From Emergencia sp. 1XD21-10 (lineage in GTDB: Bacteria > Bacillota > Clostridia > Peptostreptococcales > Anaerovoracaceae), in assembly GCF_009936045.1 (NCBI RefSeq), contig NZ_QWEQ01000007.1, forward strand, positions 146,302 through 210,301: a stretch of DNA of 64,000 bases. The letters are read 5' to 3'. The notes below the pieces were generated by a model. It saw only the letters and a program-made list of their open reading frames with translations. It was not told the DNA's origin and searched no databases. The position numbers and the translations under genes were made by a program. Positions 34,425 through 43,057 of the stretch are shown one piece after another (the first letter of the stretch is position 1; each line of letters opens with the position of its first letter).

Positions 34425-34649
34425 GTGATAAAATTAAAAAAGCGAGATATTAAAAAAATCCTAAAACAAGGTGCGAAATTAAGCGGTGTTCCGCTATCGG
34501 AAATGCAGGAAAATATAGAAGCTACCATTGACGAAGCCATGAACAGCACCGACCCAGAGGTGCAGGCGAATTTTAAAAGGTATTTTGGAAACAAACGCCC
34601 TACACCAGAAGAATATATTTATAAGATTACGAAGAAAACAAAAGTTTAA
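34425..34649 (+). CDS. Small hypothetical protein of the element
   Basis: 74 residues, charged and helical, with no membrane segment. The GTG at 34425 follows AAGGAG at the right distance, while the ATG at 34407 lies upstream of that site. Similar small proteins occur in the orf12-orf9 interval of Tn916-like elements, but I recognise no function. Confidence 0.55.
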   Translation: MIKLKKRDIKKILKQGAKLSGVPLSEMQENIEATIDEAMNSTDPEVQANFKRYFGNKRPTPEEYIYKITKKTKV

Positions 34650-34782
34650 TTTCTTTAATATTCATTTGTTTTGCAATTTAAAAAAGTTTTTGCTAATTTA
34701 AAAAAGTTCTTGAAATTCATTTTAATTGCCCTTACGATTACCTTATCAAGCTTGATATTCATTTTAAGAAGGAGGTAATAAT

Positions 34783-35220
34783 TTGAAAATTGAAGAATTT
34801 GAAGATATTAAGATAGCATATATGCGTAGAGTTGGTAAGTATGGTTTGGAGAATAAACACTTAATGGAAACCTTTAAAGCGTATTTAAAAGCGAAAGGTT
34901 TACTAAAAAAAGAAACCATTATACTTGGTATAGCTTTGGATAATCCTATGTACATTTCAGAAGAAAGACAACGATATGATGTAGGTATTATTATTTCTAA
35001 TAAAGAGAGTAAATATGATTTACCTGTCCGTAATATTGCTAATGGTTGCTACGCTATATTTGAGGTTGAACATACTGAGGAAAGTGTATCAGATTTTTGG
35101 AAGAATATTCAGACATTAACTGCTGATTTATCAATAGATGTTTCAAAGCCTATTATTGAACGATATGCTTTCTCAAAAATTTCATCACATTTATGTGAAT
35201 TTTGTATTCCTTTAAAATAA
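34783..35220 (+). CDS. GyrI-like small-molecule binding protein
   Basis: 145 residues from a TTG start behind AAGGAGGTAATAA. The sequence fits the GyrI-like (SbmC/AraC effector-binding) fold: opening EEFEDIKIAYMRRVGKYG, LGIALDNPMYISEERQRYDVGI, GCYAIFEVEH and the end HLCEFCIPLK. Free-standing members bind drugs or hydrolyse cyclopropanoid toxins. As cargo it may confer tolerance to a small molecule; that is inference. Confidence 0.7.
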   Translation: MKIEEFEDIKIAYMRRVGKYGLENKHLMETFKAYLKAKGLLKKETIILGIALDNPMYISEERQRYDVGIIISNKESKYDLPVRNIANGCYAIFEVEHTEESVSDFWKNIQTLTADLSIDVSKPIIERYAFSKISSHLCEFCIPLK

Positions 35221-35234
35221 AAGGTGGTGTTTCA

Positions 35235-35423
35235 ATGGAAATGCAGTCATGGGTATTATGCCCCATTTGCAATAATAAGACAAGAACTAAAGTGCGAAAA
35301 GATACGGAACTGGTAAATTTCCCTTTGTTCTGTCCAAAGTGTAAGACGGAAACTTTAATCAATATAGAACATGGAAGAGTAACTATTATCAAAGAGCCAG
35401 ACGCTAAGACGCAGAGCCGATAA
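35235..35423 (+). CDS. Cysteine-rich KTR protein
   Basis: 62 residues with two CxxC pairs (LCPICNNKTRTKVRKD and FCPKCKTET), a zinc ribbon-like unit containing the KTR motif. This gene usually lies beside tet(M) in Tn916 relatives; here it persists without tet(M). The ATG at 35235 follows AAGGTGGTG. Function unknown. Confidence 0.8.
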   Translation: MEMQSWVLCPICNNKTRTKVRKDTELVNFPLFCPKCKTETLINIEHGRVTIIKEPDAKTQSR

Positions 35424-35468
35424 TTTGTAGGTTATTGTAACTTATAGATTGTCGGCTCTTATTTGTTA
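35413..35468 (+). terminator. Terminator after the KTR gene
   Basis: AGAGCCGA / TCGGCTCT stem followed by TATTTGTT; the loop is long and may itself pair. Confidence 0.65.
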
Positions 35469-35530
35469 CCTGCGGAGCAGATCAGCAAATAAGAGTGTCT
35501 AAGCTATGAAAAAATAAAACAAAAAGCTGA

Positions 35531-35890
35531 TTACTTCTTGCTCTCTCTGCTGTTTAAGATACCATCAATCGTACCTTGAATAATTTTTAATTCGTTATCA
35601 CTCAATAAATCAAGTGAAGTTTCTATCTGACGATGAACTGTACTTTTTTCAACTTTCTCTGCTGGATAGAAATATTCATCAACTGATATATTGAACATGG
35701 TAACTAAATCATGGAATAATTGAAAACTTGGGTGCGACCCGATATTTTCAATATCTGCGATATGGCGTTCCCCATAGAATACCTTATCGCCTAAATCATT
35801 ACGAAAAAGTCCTGCTCCCTCACGGGCTTCTCTGATTGCCAGCCCTAGCGGTTTGAAATCAAAAGTATGTGTTTCTTTTGTTTTTCTCAT
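35531..35890 (-). CDS. XRE-family regulator, Tn916 Orf9-like
   Basis: 119 residues. Helix-turn-helix: IREAREGAGLFRNDLGDKVFYGERHIADIENIGSHPSFQLF. In Tn916 Orf9 is a repressor-like protein transcribed against the orf7-orf8 genes. The position and orientation are conserved here, so it probably restrains the xis/int and transfer genes. Confidence 0.88.
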   Translation of the reverse strand: MRKTKETHTFDFKPLGLAIREAREGAGLFRNDLGDKVFYGERHIADIENIGSHPSFQLFHDLVTMFNISVDEYFYPAEKVEKSTVHRQIETSLDLLSDNELKIIQGTIDGILNSRESKK

Positions 35891-36416
35891 TTTAAATCAC
35901 CTATCATGAGTTTATACTTCATGATGTATATTTAGAATGTGTTAAAATTGCATATAGTATGCAGTAATAATTCAAAAGCTGTTATCGTGTGCGGTAAATA
36001 AAAAAAACCGTTCCTAGATAATATACTTTTGTGTGTCTTGAAAAATAACGGGGCGGTTTTGGATATGACCAGAACTGTCCTTTTTCATTGGAAGTATAAA
36101 AGGTATGGCTCTGGTTAAAGGGGGCTTATACCATGATTGCATACGAAAGAATGTTCTGTCGTTCCCAACTGGATAAATATTTTACTCTAGTATTACAATC
36201 ATCATACCCTTTGCTAGAATTAAAATTTCATATCAATAGAATTTATAAAACAGTCTGTTTGTGTAGTTACATTCAAATGGGCTGTTTTTGCTTTATTAAA
36301 AAGTTTTTTCAACTTTTTTGTAAATTTAGTCAGCAAATCACACCTTTCATTCCCTATATGGTGCGGAAAGAGGGATAAATGCTTTTCATGTCATAACGGG
36401 AAAGGGGGTGAGATTG
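35891..36416. other. Control region between the orf9-like and orf7-like genes
   Basis: 526 bases with divergent promoters expected by analogy with Tn916. An AAACCG / CGGTTT pair spans about 36005-36058. A plus-strand frame at 36133-36378 (81 codons, AAAGGGGG upstream) could be a small gene, but its composition is that of AT-rich noncoding sequence. Confidence 0.4.
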
Positions 36417-36836
36417 ATGAAACCGTCTGACTTCCAAAAAACTGTTCAATGCCGTTTTGAAAGTTGTTTGAAGAAAGTTGTCCGTCATGTTGTAAAGGAC
36501 TACCAGCAGGGATTGAAACGACGAATAGATAAAGAAATTCCATTCTGTGAACTTCCAGAAATCGTTGTTGAAAAACTGGCTGTCTGGGACGAATACGAAA
36601 CAGACTATACGATTTTTAATGTATGCGGTAATGATATTCGTGTTTATGATGATGAGTTGGCAGAAGCATTGAAGAAACTTCCAGAAAGAAAACGAGATAA
36701 CGTTTTAATGTACTATTTCTTGGGATTAAGCGACACAAAGATAGCAGACATCTTAAACATTACAAGAAGTGGAGCATTTAGAAGTAGATACCATGCTTTA
36801 GAAGCTCTGAAAAAATCACTCAAGGAGGAAAAGTAG
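36417..36836 (+). CDS. Sigma-70-like regulator, Tn916 Orf7-like
   Basis: 139 residues. The C-terminal part is a sigma region 4-type helix-turn-helix (LPERKRDNVLMYYFLGLSDTKIADILNITRSGAFRSRYHALEALKK). In Tn916 Orf7 activates the transfer operon. ATG at 36417 is chosen because AAAGGGGG lies at the proper distance. Confidence 0.88.
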   Translation: MKPSDFQKTVQCRFESCLKKVVRHVVKDYQQGLKRRIDKEIPFCELPEIVVEKLAVWDEYETDYTIFNVCGNDIRVYDDELAEALKKLPERKRDNVLMYYFLGLSDTKIADILNITRSGAFRSRYHALEALKKSLKEEK

Positions 36837-36839
36837 AAA

Positions 36840-37088
36840 ATGAAGCAGACTTTTAAGAAACCGTCCTACTATTTGCTTTCGCAGGCTATGGACGGGGACG
36901 AAAAAGCGATTGAAAAGATACTGGCATTTTATGACCCATACATATCAAAGTGCTGTCTGCGTCCTCTCTATGATGAATATGGAAATGTCTATATTGTTGT
37001 AGATATGGAATTGAAAGGACTTATCAGAGAAGCACTTATCAAAATGATTTTAGGGTTTGATATTGCCTTAGAAATCGAAGAAGAATAA
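36840..37088 (+). CDS. Helix-turn-helix protein, Tn916 Orf8-like
   Basis: 82 residues (KPSYYLLSQAMDGDEKAIEKILAFYDPYI), coupled to orf7 with a 3-base gap. Pfam-type HTH_16; it acts with Orf7 in Tn916 activation. Confidence 0.88.
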   Translation: MKQTFKKPSYYLLSQAMDGDEKAIEKILAFYDPYISKCCLRPLYDEYGNVYIVVDMELKGLIREALIKMILGFDIALEIEEE

Positions 37089-37463
37089 CAAGCAGTAACC
37101 GCAGAGCATGATTTATTCAATCCCCTCTTTCCTGCTCTGCCACCTGCTTTTACATGAAAGCAACACGCTTTCGCCACAGCTCTTTGACAACTGAATAAAG
37201 CAGACAGATACGTTTGTGAGATAGCGAGCCACGGGGACTGTACGCCACGACCTTTCCAAAAGAAAGCGAGCGACCCACGCAGTGATCCGAGAGCGACTGT
37301 TGGAAAAGTCGCTTTGCCACGACCTATCCTCACAGAATAATGATACGTCCGCATGGTGCGGTTTTGCCCACAAGAATGGGAATAGTTGAGATACTAACGG
37401 AGCTTTCCAAAGCCGTCTGCCTGCTTGCAAAAAATGACACACAGTAAAGGGGGTGCATAGATT
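37089..37463. other. Structured untranslated region upstream of xis
   Basis: 375 bases, GC-richer than the surroundings, with a GCGACT / AGTCGC hairpin (37293-37312), a direct repeat GCCACGACCT (37244-37253 and 37316-37325) and paired GATACGT words (about 37207 and 37342). Frames crossing it have no good starts. It probably controls xis-int expression. Confidence 0.5.
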
Positions 37464-37667
37464 ATGAACAATACTGATGTGCCTATCTGGGAAAAATATA
37501 CGCTGACGATAGAAGAAGCGTCCAAATACTTCCGTATTGGCGAAAAGAAGTTGCGTAAATTAGCCGAAGAAAATCTTGACGCTGGCTGGGTTATCGTGAA
37601 CGGTAATCGTATTCAGATTAAGCGAAAACAATTTGAAAAAATCATAGATACATTGGACGAAATCTAA
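37464..37667 (+). CDS. xis: Excisionase, Tn916 Xis-like
   Basis: 67 residues, nearly the Tn916 Xis pattern: [20 protein letters not shown] and [20 protein letters not shown]. It bends DNA at the element ends to favour excision with Int. The binding site AAAGGGGGTG precedes it. Confidence 0.95.
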   Translation: MNNTDVPIWEKYTLTIEEASKYFRIGEKKLRKLAEENLDAGWVIVNGNRIQIKRKQFEKIIDTLDEI

Positions 37668-37744
37668 TGTCATTGAGCCGTAAATATGGTATAGTAAATG
37701 TAGCGTATCACGGCTCATTCCATGACGGAAAGGAGCTTTACACT

Positions 37745-38935
37745 ATGTCTAATGTGAAACGAAAAGACAGTAAAAATCGCAATTTGCGTAATGGAGAGAG
37801 CCAGAGAAAAGACGGAAGATACGTTTATAAATATACCGATATATACGGAAAGCCACAGTTTATCTATTCTTGGAAACTTGTACCGACAGACAAGACACCT
37901 GCTGGAAAGCGTGATGATATATCGTTGAGGGAAAAAGAAGCACAGATAAAAAAAGACCTTAACGACGGTATCAACACAGTCGGCGGTAAAATGACAGTCT
38001 GCCAGCTCTACGAGAAAAAGAACAGTCAAAGAAAGAACATCAAGAGGGCTACTGAAAAAGGACGACAGTATCTTATGAACGCTCTGAAAAATGACCCGTT
38101 GGGTATGAGGGCAATTGATACCGTCAAACAGTCAGACGCTAAAGAATGGGCTATCAGAATGAGTGAAAAAGGATATGCCTATAAAACGATTGATAACTAT
38201 AAGCGTTCCTTGAAAGCGTCATTTTATATGGCGATACAAGACGACTGTATCAGAAAGAACCCGTTTGAATTTAAGCTAAGTGATGTTCTGGAAGATGATA
38301 CGGAGCAGAAAGTTATCCTTACACCAGAGCAGGAAAAACACCTGCTTGCCTTTATGGAAACGGACAAGATTTATAACAAGTATTATGATGAGGTTGTACT
38401 TCTGCTGGACACGGGACTTCGCATTTCTGAATTTTGCGGACTGACGACGCATATTGATATGCAGAACAGAATACTCAATATAGACCACCAGTTATTGAAA
38501 GATAGCGAAATCGGCTACTATATTGAAACACCAAAGACCAAAAACGGAAAACGGGAACTTCCATTGACAGAACGGGCTTATCAAGCAATCCAAAGAATAC
38601 TAAAAAACAGAGGAAAGGCACAACCGCTGATTGTAGGTGGTTACAGCAATTTCCTATTCTTAAACCGTGAGGGCTTGCCTAAAGTTGCAGGAAACTATGA
38701 GGGCATGGTGCGAGGACTGATTAAGAAGTATAACAAGTATCACACGGACAAGTTACCGAACATCACACCACATTCATTCCGACATACTTACTGTACGAAT
38801 ATGGCAAACAGAGGAATGAACCCAAACACTCTGCAATATCTCATGGGACACGCTAACATAACCATGACACTTGGCTATTACGCACACGGTACATTTCAAT
38901 CTGCAAAAGCGGAACTGGAAAGACTGGCTTGTTAA
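37745..38935 (+). CDS. int: Tyrosine integrase, Tn916 Int-like
   Basis: 396 residues. The N-terminal arm-binding domain (GESQRKDGRYVYKYTDIYGK) is followed by a core-binding domain and the catalytic domain with Arg in TGLRISEFCGL, HSFRHTYCTN, the second His in GHANITMTLGYYAH and nucleophile Tyr in that motif. ATG at 37745 follows GGAAAGGAG. It recombines T5-N-A5 cores at low sequence specificity. Confidence 0.96.
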   Translation: MSNVKRKDSKNRNLRNGESQRKDGRYVYKYTDIYGKPQFIYSWKLVPTDKTPAGKRDDISLREKEAQIKKDLNDGINTVGGKMTVCQLYEKKNSQRKNIKRATEKGRQYLMNALKNDPLGMRAIDTVKQSDAKEWAIRMSEKGYAYKTIDNYKRSLKASFYMAIQDDCIRKNPFEFKLSDVLEDDTEQKVILTPEQEKHLLAFMETDKIYNKYYDEVVLLLDTGLRISEFCGLTTHIDMQNRILNIDHQLLKDSEIGYYIETPKTKNGKRELPLTERAYQAIQRILKNRGKAQPLIVGGYSNFLFLNREGLPKVAGNYEGMVRGLIKKYNKYHTDKLPNITPHSFRHTYCTNMANRGMNPNTLQYLMGHANITMTLGYYAHGTFQSAKAELERLAC

Positions 38936-38949
38936 TATCGGAGCTTATA

Positions 38950-38968
38950 TTTACTACTCATTTACTAC
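38950..38968. repeat. Right Int arm-type site
   Basis: TTTACTACTCATTTACTAC, the partner of the copy at 15511-15529. Confidence 0.65.
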
Positions 38969-39084
38969 TTTTGGTTGCATTTTCATGCTGGTAAATGCCA
39001 GCTTATGCAAGGTATCTTCCAAAAAGAAAATACCGATAAAGCCCTAAAATACGGGATATATCGGCATTTACCAACTTATGAAAA

Positions 39085-39094
39085 GATAATCAGA
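39085..39094. repeat. Right subterminal inverted repeat
   Basis: GATAATCAGA, reverse complement of the word at 15452-15461. Confidence 0.4.
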
Positions 39095-39105
39095 AATTTA
39101 GTAAG

Positions 39106-39120
39106 TTTTTTGAATAAAAA
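39106..39120. repeat. Right attachment core
   Basis: TTTTT-TGAAT-AAAAA followed by CGCA. It overlaps the U-tract of the terminator of the minus-strand GGGtGRT gene. Confidence 0.65.
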
Positions 39121-39150
39121 CGCAGGAGTTTTTTTCAGAAACTCCTGCGT
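39115..39150 (-). terminator. Intrinsic terminator of the GGGtGRT operon
   Basis: ACGCAGGAGTT / AACTCCTGCGT stem with a T-tract on the minus strand. That tract is part of the element's right core. Confidence 0.88.
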
Positions 39151-39165
39151 CATCAATTTACATAT

Positions 39166-40164
39166 TTATTTGAATGCTTCCTGTACAGCTACCGCTACAG
39201 CCACGCTGGCGCCAACCATCGGGTTATTTCCCATACCTAAAAATCCCATCATTTCAACATGTGCAGGTACTGAAGAAGAGCCTGCAAACTGTGCATCAGA
39301 GTGCATTCTTCCCATAGTATCTGTCATGCCGTAGGAAGAAGGACCTGCTGCCATATTGTCCGGGTGCAGAGTTCTGCCTGTACCGCCGCCGGATGCAACA
39401 GAGAAATACTTCTTTCCTTCAAGGACTCTTTCCTTCTTGTAAGTGCCTGCAACCGGGTGCTGGAACCTGGTTGGATTGGTGGAGTTACCAGTGATGGACA
39501 CGTCCACATTTTCGTGGTGCATAATTGCTACGCCTTCCCTTACATCAAAAGCGCCGTAGCATTTTACTTTCGCTCTGTCCCCCTTGGAGTACGGTGTTTC
39601 TTTGACAACCTTCAGCTCCCCAGTAAAGAAATCAAAGTCTGTCTGCACATAGGTAAAGCCGTTGATTCTGGAAATAATCAGCGCCGCGTCCTTGCCAAGA
39701 CCATTTAAAATTACTCGCAAAGGTTTTGTTCTGACTTTGTTGGCGGAATTTGCAATACCGATTGCGCCTTCTGCCGCCGCAAAGGATTCATGACCTGCAA
39801 GGAATGCAAAGCACTCGGTTTCCTCACTGAGCAGCATAGACGCCAGATTGCCGTGACCGATTCCGACCTTTCTGTCGTCCGCTACAGAGCCAGGAATACA
39901 AAATGCCTGCAGGCCTTCTCCGATTGCCTTTGCCGCCTCTGCCGCGGTTACAGCTCCCTTTTTCATTGCGATAGCTGCACCAAGGACATATGCCCAGCAG
40001 GCGTCCTCAAAGCAGATAGGCTGAATTCCCTTTACGATTTCGTAAGGATCGAAACCCCTATCGGTACACATTTTACGGGCTTCCTCCAAATCCTTGATTC
40101 CATATTCTTTCATCGCCGCTTCAATTCCGGCGATTCTTCTATCGTAGTTTTCAAATAATTCCAT
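39166..40164 (-). CDS. GGGtGRT protein
   Basis: 332 residues. Named for its motif, here ASGGGTGRTLHPDN (about residue 257). The first half has HGNLASMLLSEETECFAF and the C-terminus a glycine-rich helix (MGFLGMGNNPMVGASVAVAV). The family is restricted to anaerobes, is usually next to a NifU/IscU-like gene, and has no proven function. Here that partner is 11 bases upstream in the same operon. Confidence 0.9.
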   Translation of the reverse strand: MELFENYDRRIAGIEAAMKEYGIKDLEEARKMCTDRGFDPYEIVKGIQPICFEDACWAYVLGAAIAMKKGAVTAAEAAKAIGEGLQAFCIPGSVADDRKVGIGHGNLASMLLSEETECFAFLAGHESFAAAEGAIGIANSANKVRTKPLRVILNGLGKDAALIISRINGFTYVQTDFDFFTGELKVVKETPYSKGDRAKVKCYGAFDVREGVAIMHHENVDVSITGNSTNPTRFQHPVAGTYKKERVLEGKKYFSVASGGGTGRTLHPDNMAAGPSSYGMTDTMGRMHSDAQFAGSSSVPAHVEMMGFLGMGNNPMVGASVAVAVAVQEAFK

Positions 40165-40175
40165 CCCGGCACCTC

Positions 40176-40868
40176 CTATTCCTTACGCGGATCAATCTTC
40201 TTGACAGCTTCGTTAAATCTGCCGTAAACCCCGCTGGCTTTCTCAATAGCTTCCATTGGATCCACACCACTTTTGATAAAGTCCATCATACGACCGATGT
40301 TTACATACTTATAGCCGATGATATTGTTATCCTCATCAAGACCTTCCTCTAAAATGTATCCTTCTGCCAGCTCCAGATATCTAGGACCCTTTGCCGCAGT
40401 GGAATAAATAGTGCCAACCTGGCTTCTGGTGCCTTTACCCAGGTCTTCAAGTCCTGCACCGACAGCAAGTCCGCCTTCTGAAAAAGCAGACTGACTTCTT
40501 CCATATACAATCTGTAAAAACAGTTCTCTCATCGCCGTATTTATTGCGTCACAGACAAGGTCTGTGTTTAATGCCTCTAAGATTGTTTTTCCGACCAGAA
40601 TTTCTCCTGCCATGGCTGCAGAATGAGTCATGCCGGAACATCCCAGCGTCTCAATCAGAGCTTCCTGGATTATGCCGTCCTTAACGTTGAGGGTTAATTT
40701 GCATGCACCCTGTTGCGGCGCACACCAGCCGACACCATGTGTCAATCCTGAGATATCTGCAATTTCTTTTGCCTGCACCCATCTGCCTTCTTCGGGAATA
40801 GGCGCTGGTCCGTGATTTGCATCTCTTCCAACGATACACATATTCTCGACTTCTTTTGTATAAATCAT
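40176..40868 (-). CDS. NifU/IscU-like Fe-S scaffold-related protein
   Basis: 230 residues. IscU-like motifs are GWCAPQQGACKL and ETLGCSGMTHSAAMAGEILVG. The C-terminal 100 residues are specific to the form paired with GGGtGRT proteins. It may build or carry an Fe-S cluster for the partner; that is inference from the family and the shared operon. The start follows GGAGGTAGA. Confidence 0.85.
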   Translation of the reverse strand: MIYTKEVENMCIVGRDANHGPAPIPEEGRWVQAKEIADISGLTHGVGWCAPQQGACKLTLNVKDGIIQEALIETLGCSGMTHSAAMAGEILVGKTILEALNTDLVCDAINTAMRELFLQIVYGRSQSAFSEGGLAVGAGLEDLGKGTRSQVGTIYSTAAKGPRYLELAEGYILEEGLDEDNNIIGYKYVNIGRMMDFIKSGVDPMEAIEKASGVYGRFNEAVKKIDPRKE

Positions 40869-41094
40869 CTTCTACCTCCACTTAAGTTTCGTTACTTCTT
40901 TTAGTATATCATCGGCAGCGCATTTATTCAACTGGTTTTAACTGTATCTTCGACGATGATGAAGGTCAATCCCCCTAAATCACAAAGAAATTTTTCTGTT
41001 ATGATGACTTAATGTAAAAAAGTTGAAACTTTTTGCTGCCCTTTAGGACTCTATTTATATGAAAACATTTTATCTGGAGGAAGAACAAATCATT

Positions 41095-41487
41095 ATGGAC
41101 GCAAAAACACAAGCACAAATCGCAGCAAATATCGGATACTTACGCCGCCTTTTCGGCTATACGCAGACTGGACTTGCGAAAGCTCTGGACATGTCAAGAT
41201 GTACTTATGCCTTACTGGAAAACGGCGAACGGCTTCCTACCGCAGATGTTCTGCTTCTTCTGTCGGATTTTTATCATATCAGTGTAGATACAATTTTACA
41301 GCTGGACTCCCAGAAACTTGTCAATGATGTGATTTTCGCAGACCGTTGCAGCAAACAGCAGCGCAATCTGCTGGAGTTGTATAATCAGTTGTCTCCTGAA
41401 GGAAAAAGAAAACTGATTACCAGATCCAAACAGCTTATTCTGGAAGAAGATATCGGCGAAGTCCCATCCTATCGCACCGCTTTATAG
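41095..41487 (+). CDS. XRE-family transcriptional regulator
   Basis: 130 residues (142 if started at 41059). Helix-turn-helix: IGYLRRLFGYTQTGLAKALDMSRCTYALLENGERLP. The C-terminal part is a short helical region. The start is uncertain: GGAGG at 41074-41078 is 16 bases from the ATG at 41095, and the ATG at 41059 has no site. Target unknown. Confidence 0.8.
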   Translation: MDAKTQAQIAANIGYLRRLFGYTQTGLAKALDMSRCTYALLENGERLPTADVLLLLSDFYHISVDTILQLDSQKLVNDVIFADRCSKQQRNLLELYNQLSPEGKRKLITRSKQLILEEDIGEVPSYRTAL

Positions 41488-41506
41488 AAGAACGCCTGCA
41501 AACACA

Positions 41507-41543
41507 AAGAATATAGCCTGTGCAATGCGCACAGGCTATATTC
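41507..41543. terminator. Long perfect hairpin after the XRE gene
   Basis: GAATATAGCCTGTGC / GCGCACAGGCTATATTC with a 3-5 base loop. It has a better T-tail on the minus strand, so it may serve both directions. Confidence 0.6.
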
Positions 41544-41634
41544 CAACCTATAACATAATACTATATGGATCGTTTGTCCACAATCAGAATTTATCATATC
41601 TAATCTGTAGAAGTCAATCAAACTTTAGTCCTAT

Positions 41635-42081
41635 TTACTTTTCTATGACCGCTTTTTCTCTGCGGCATCCTGCACAAAAGCCGTAAATCACAGAATTTTT
41701 ACACTGTAGCTGAAATCCGTGATCCTTTGCAACATGGCTCGCAATCTCTTCCATAAAGTGACAGTCCAGATGCTCAACAACACCACATGCCACACACTTC
41801 AGATGTAAATGCTCATCGCATTTGTGAGTCCGTTCTACATATTGATAGGTCGCCTTTGTACTCTCGCCATTCGCCTGAGGCATATATTTGATTAAATTTC
41901 CGTCAGCTTCTAATTTTTCCAGATAACGATAAATAGTCGTTACGTTAACCGGATGATTTGCCGACTGCATATGGGCATGAATTTCACTGACACTGACGGG
42001 CCTTTGCCCCGACTCTTTCAGATAGGACAAAATCCCAGCCCTGGCCCCTGTCTTATATTCTAATCCGCTTCGCCTAGTCAT
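41635..42081 (-). CDS. Fur-family regulator
   Basis: 148 residues. Winged helix in residues 10-80 (VSVSEIHAHMQSANHPVNVTTIYRYLEKLE), metal site HKCDEHLHLKCVACG and structural Cys pair GFCAGCR. The short length and location next to a metal transporter suggest zinc or manganese sensing. The second ATG (42081) is favoured because GGGAGG lies six bases upstream. Cotranscribed with the transporter gene upstream. Confidence 0.85.
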   Translation of the reverse strand: MTRRSGLEYKTGARAGILSYLKESGQRPVSVSEIHAHMQSANHPVNVTTIYRYLEKLEADGNLIKYMPQANGESTKATYQYVERTHKCDEHLHLKCVACGVVEHLDCHFMEEIASHVAKDHGFQLQCKNSVIYGFCAGCRREKAVIEK

Positions 42082-42092
42082 CATTATCCTCC

Positions 42093-42932
42093 CTATAGGC
42101 AAAATTCAATTATGATACCCCAGACTACACTAAAGATGTAAAGCACCGCTGCAATAGTCATATTTTCGCGTAAATGTCTATTTTCTTTAAAGAGCACTAA
42201 AAGCCCCATGCCTGCACTGACTAAAAGTCCACTGAACATCGGCCCTGCACCGATGATGCCATCCAAATAAAGCTGTGTAATCACCACTGACGCCGCACAG
42301 TTTGGAATCAGCCCCACAAGGGCGGAAACCGCCTGCCCAAGTACTGGCACATTGGAAAAAATCCTGTATAGATTCCCCTCTCCGACTAGCTCAATGGCGC
42401 CTCCAATTGCGACAGAAATCAAGAAAAGGAAAAAGAAAACTTTTACAGTATGCAGCACTGCATCAGCCAGCACGCCTGTGCCGCAATGACATGGCTCCGC
42501 AGGCAGTTCGAACTCAGAAGAAACCTTATTTCTTCGCGCCATAAATCCAAACAATATCTCTGCTAAAAAACCACTAATCATGGCAATGATAACCTTGGTC
42601 AGCAGAATCTTTACAATAACAGTTCCCGGCACTTTTTGCGAAATCAAAATCGGCAGCATTTCGTCCGAGGTTGACATATAAATCGCAATCAGCGTGCCAA
42701 AAGTCAGCACTCTATTCATATAGAAATACGAGGCTGCGGTAGAAAAGCCGCATTGCGGAAATGCTCCCAGAAGGCTTCCCCAGACAGGTCCGAACTTTCC
42801 GGCTCTCTGAATCATGCCTCTGGCGTGGCTGCCAGTTGCTCGTTCCAAAATTCCCATGACAAGATAAGTCAAAAAAAGAAACGGTATCAACCGTAAACTA
42901 TCCATTAGTGCGTCTAGTAAAACTTCTGTCAT
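42093..42932 (-). CDS. Putative metal transporter (manganese/arsenic efflux-like family)
   Basis: 279 residues with about eight membrane segments. Duplicated motifs are GAFPQCGFSTAASYFYMNRV and GLIPNCAASVVITQLYLDG, characteristic of the family annotated putative manganese transporter or arsenic efflux protein. A CHCG motif lies in the middle loop. The downstream Fur-family gene probably controls it. The ATG at 42932 follows AGAGGAG. Confidence 0.75.
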   Translation of the reverse strand: MTEVLLDALMDSLRLIPFLFLTYLVMGILERATGSHARGMIQRAGKFGPVWGSLLGAFPQCGFSTAASYFYMNRVLTFGTLIAIYMSTSDEMLPILISQKVPGTVIVKILLTKVIIAMISGFLAEILFGFMARRNKVSSEFELPAEPCHCGTGVLADAVLHTVKVFFFLFLISVAIGGAIELVGEGNLYRIFSNVPVLGQAVSALVGLIPNCAASVVITQLYLDGIIGAGPMFSGLLVSAGMGLLVLFKENRHLRENMTIAAVLYIFSVVWGIIIEFCL

Positions 42933-43012
42933 ATGCTCCTCTTTCAATTTAAATTTGCAACTCATTTGCATTTTATATTATAGCACCCCGCTATGCCAAA
43001 AGTCAAGGCATA

Positions 43013-43053
43013 AAAACAGCACACACCATGGCAATCATGGGTGTGCCGCATTT
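43013..43053 (-). terminator. Intrinsic terminator of coaBC
   Basis: GCACACCC / GGTGTGTGC stem with TTTTT on the minus strand. Confidence 0.8.
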
Positions 43054-43057
43054 ATCA

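Larger units (their letters stand above)
15426..39120 (+). mobile_element. Tn916-family integrative conjugative element without tet(M)
   Basis: About 23.7 kb between two cores, TTTTTACTTTAAAAA and TTTTTTGAATAAAAA. The backbone follows Tn916 from orf23/22 through coupling ATPase, oriT, MobT relaxase, TcpD-like protein, ArdA, Orf17-13 channel proteins and orf9/7/8 regulators to xis and int. The tet(M) position holds other genes. Cargo: adhesin at the left end, SieB-like gene, DUF6144-like and SnoaL-like genes, a second ArdA-like gene, TetR/membrane pair and GyrI-like protein. All backbone genes look intact, so transfer is plausible. Confidence 0.92.

Noticed and set aside
33000..35500. tet(M) or another known resistance gene
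   Set aside because: No ribosomal protection protein, methylase or known efflux pump; only a TetR-type regulator, a CPBP-like protein and small genes are present.
36133..36378. 81-codon frame in the orf9-orf7 interval
   Set aside because: It has a fair binding site, but the product is Phe/Cys/Lys-rich as expected from AT-rich DNA and no family is recognised; noted in the interval entry instead.
37113..37442. Minus-strand frames of about 110-120 codons upstream of xis
   Set aside because: No binding sites; Arg/Ser-rich shadows of a structured noncoding region.
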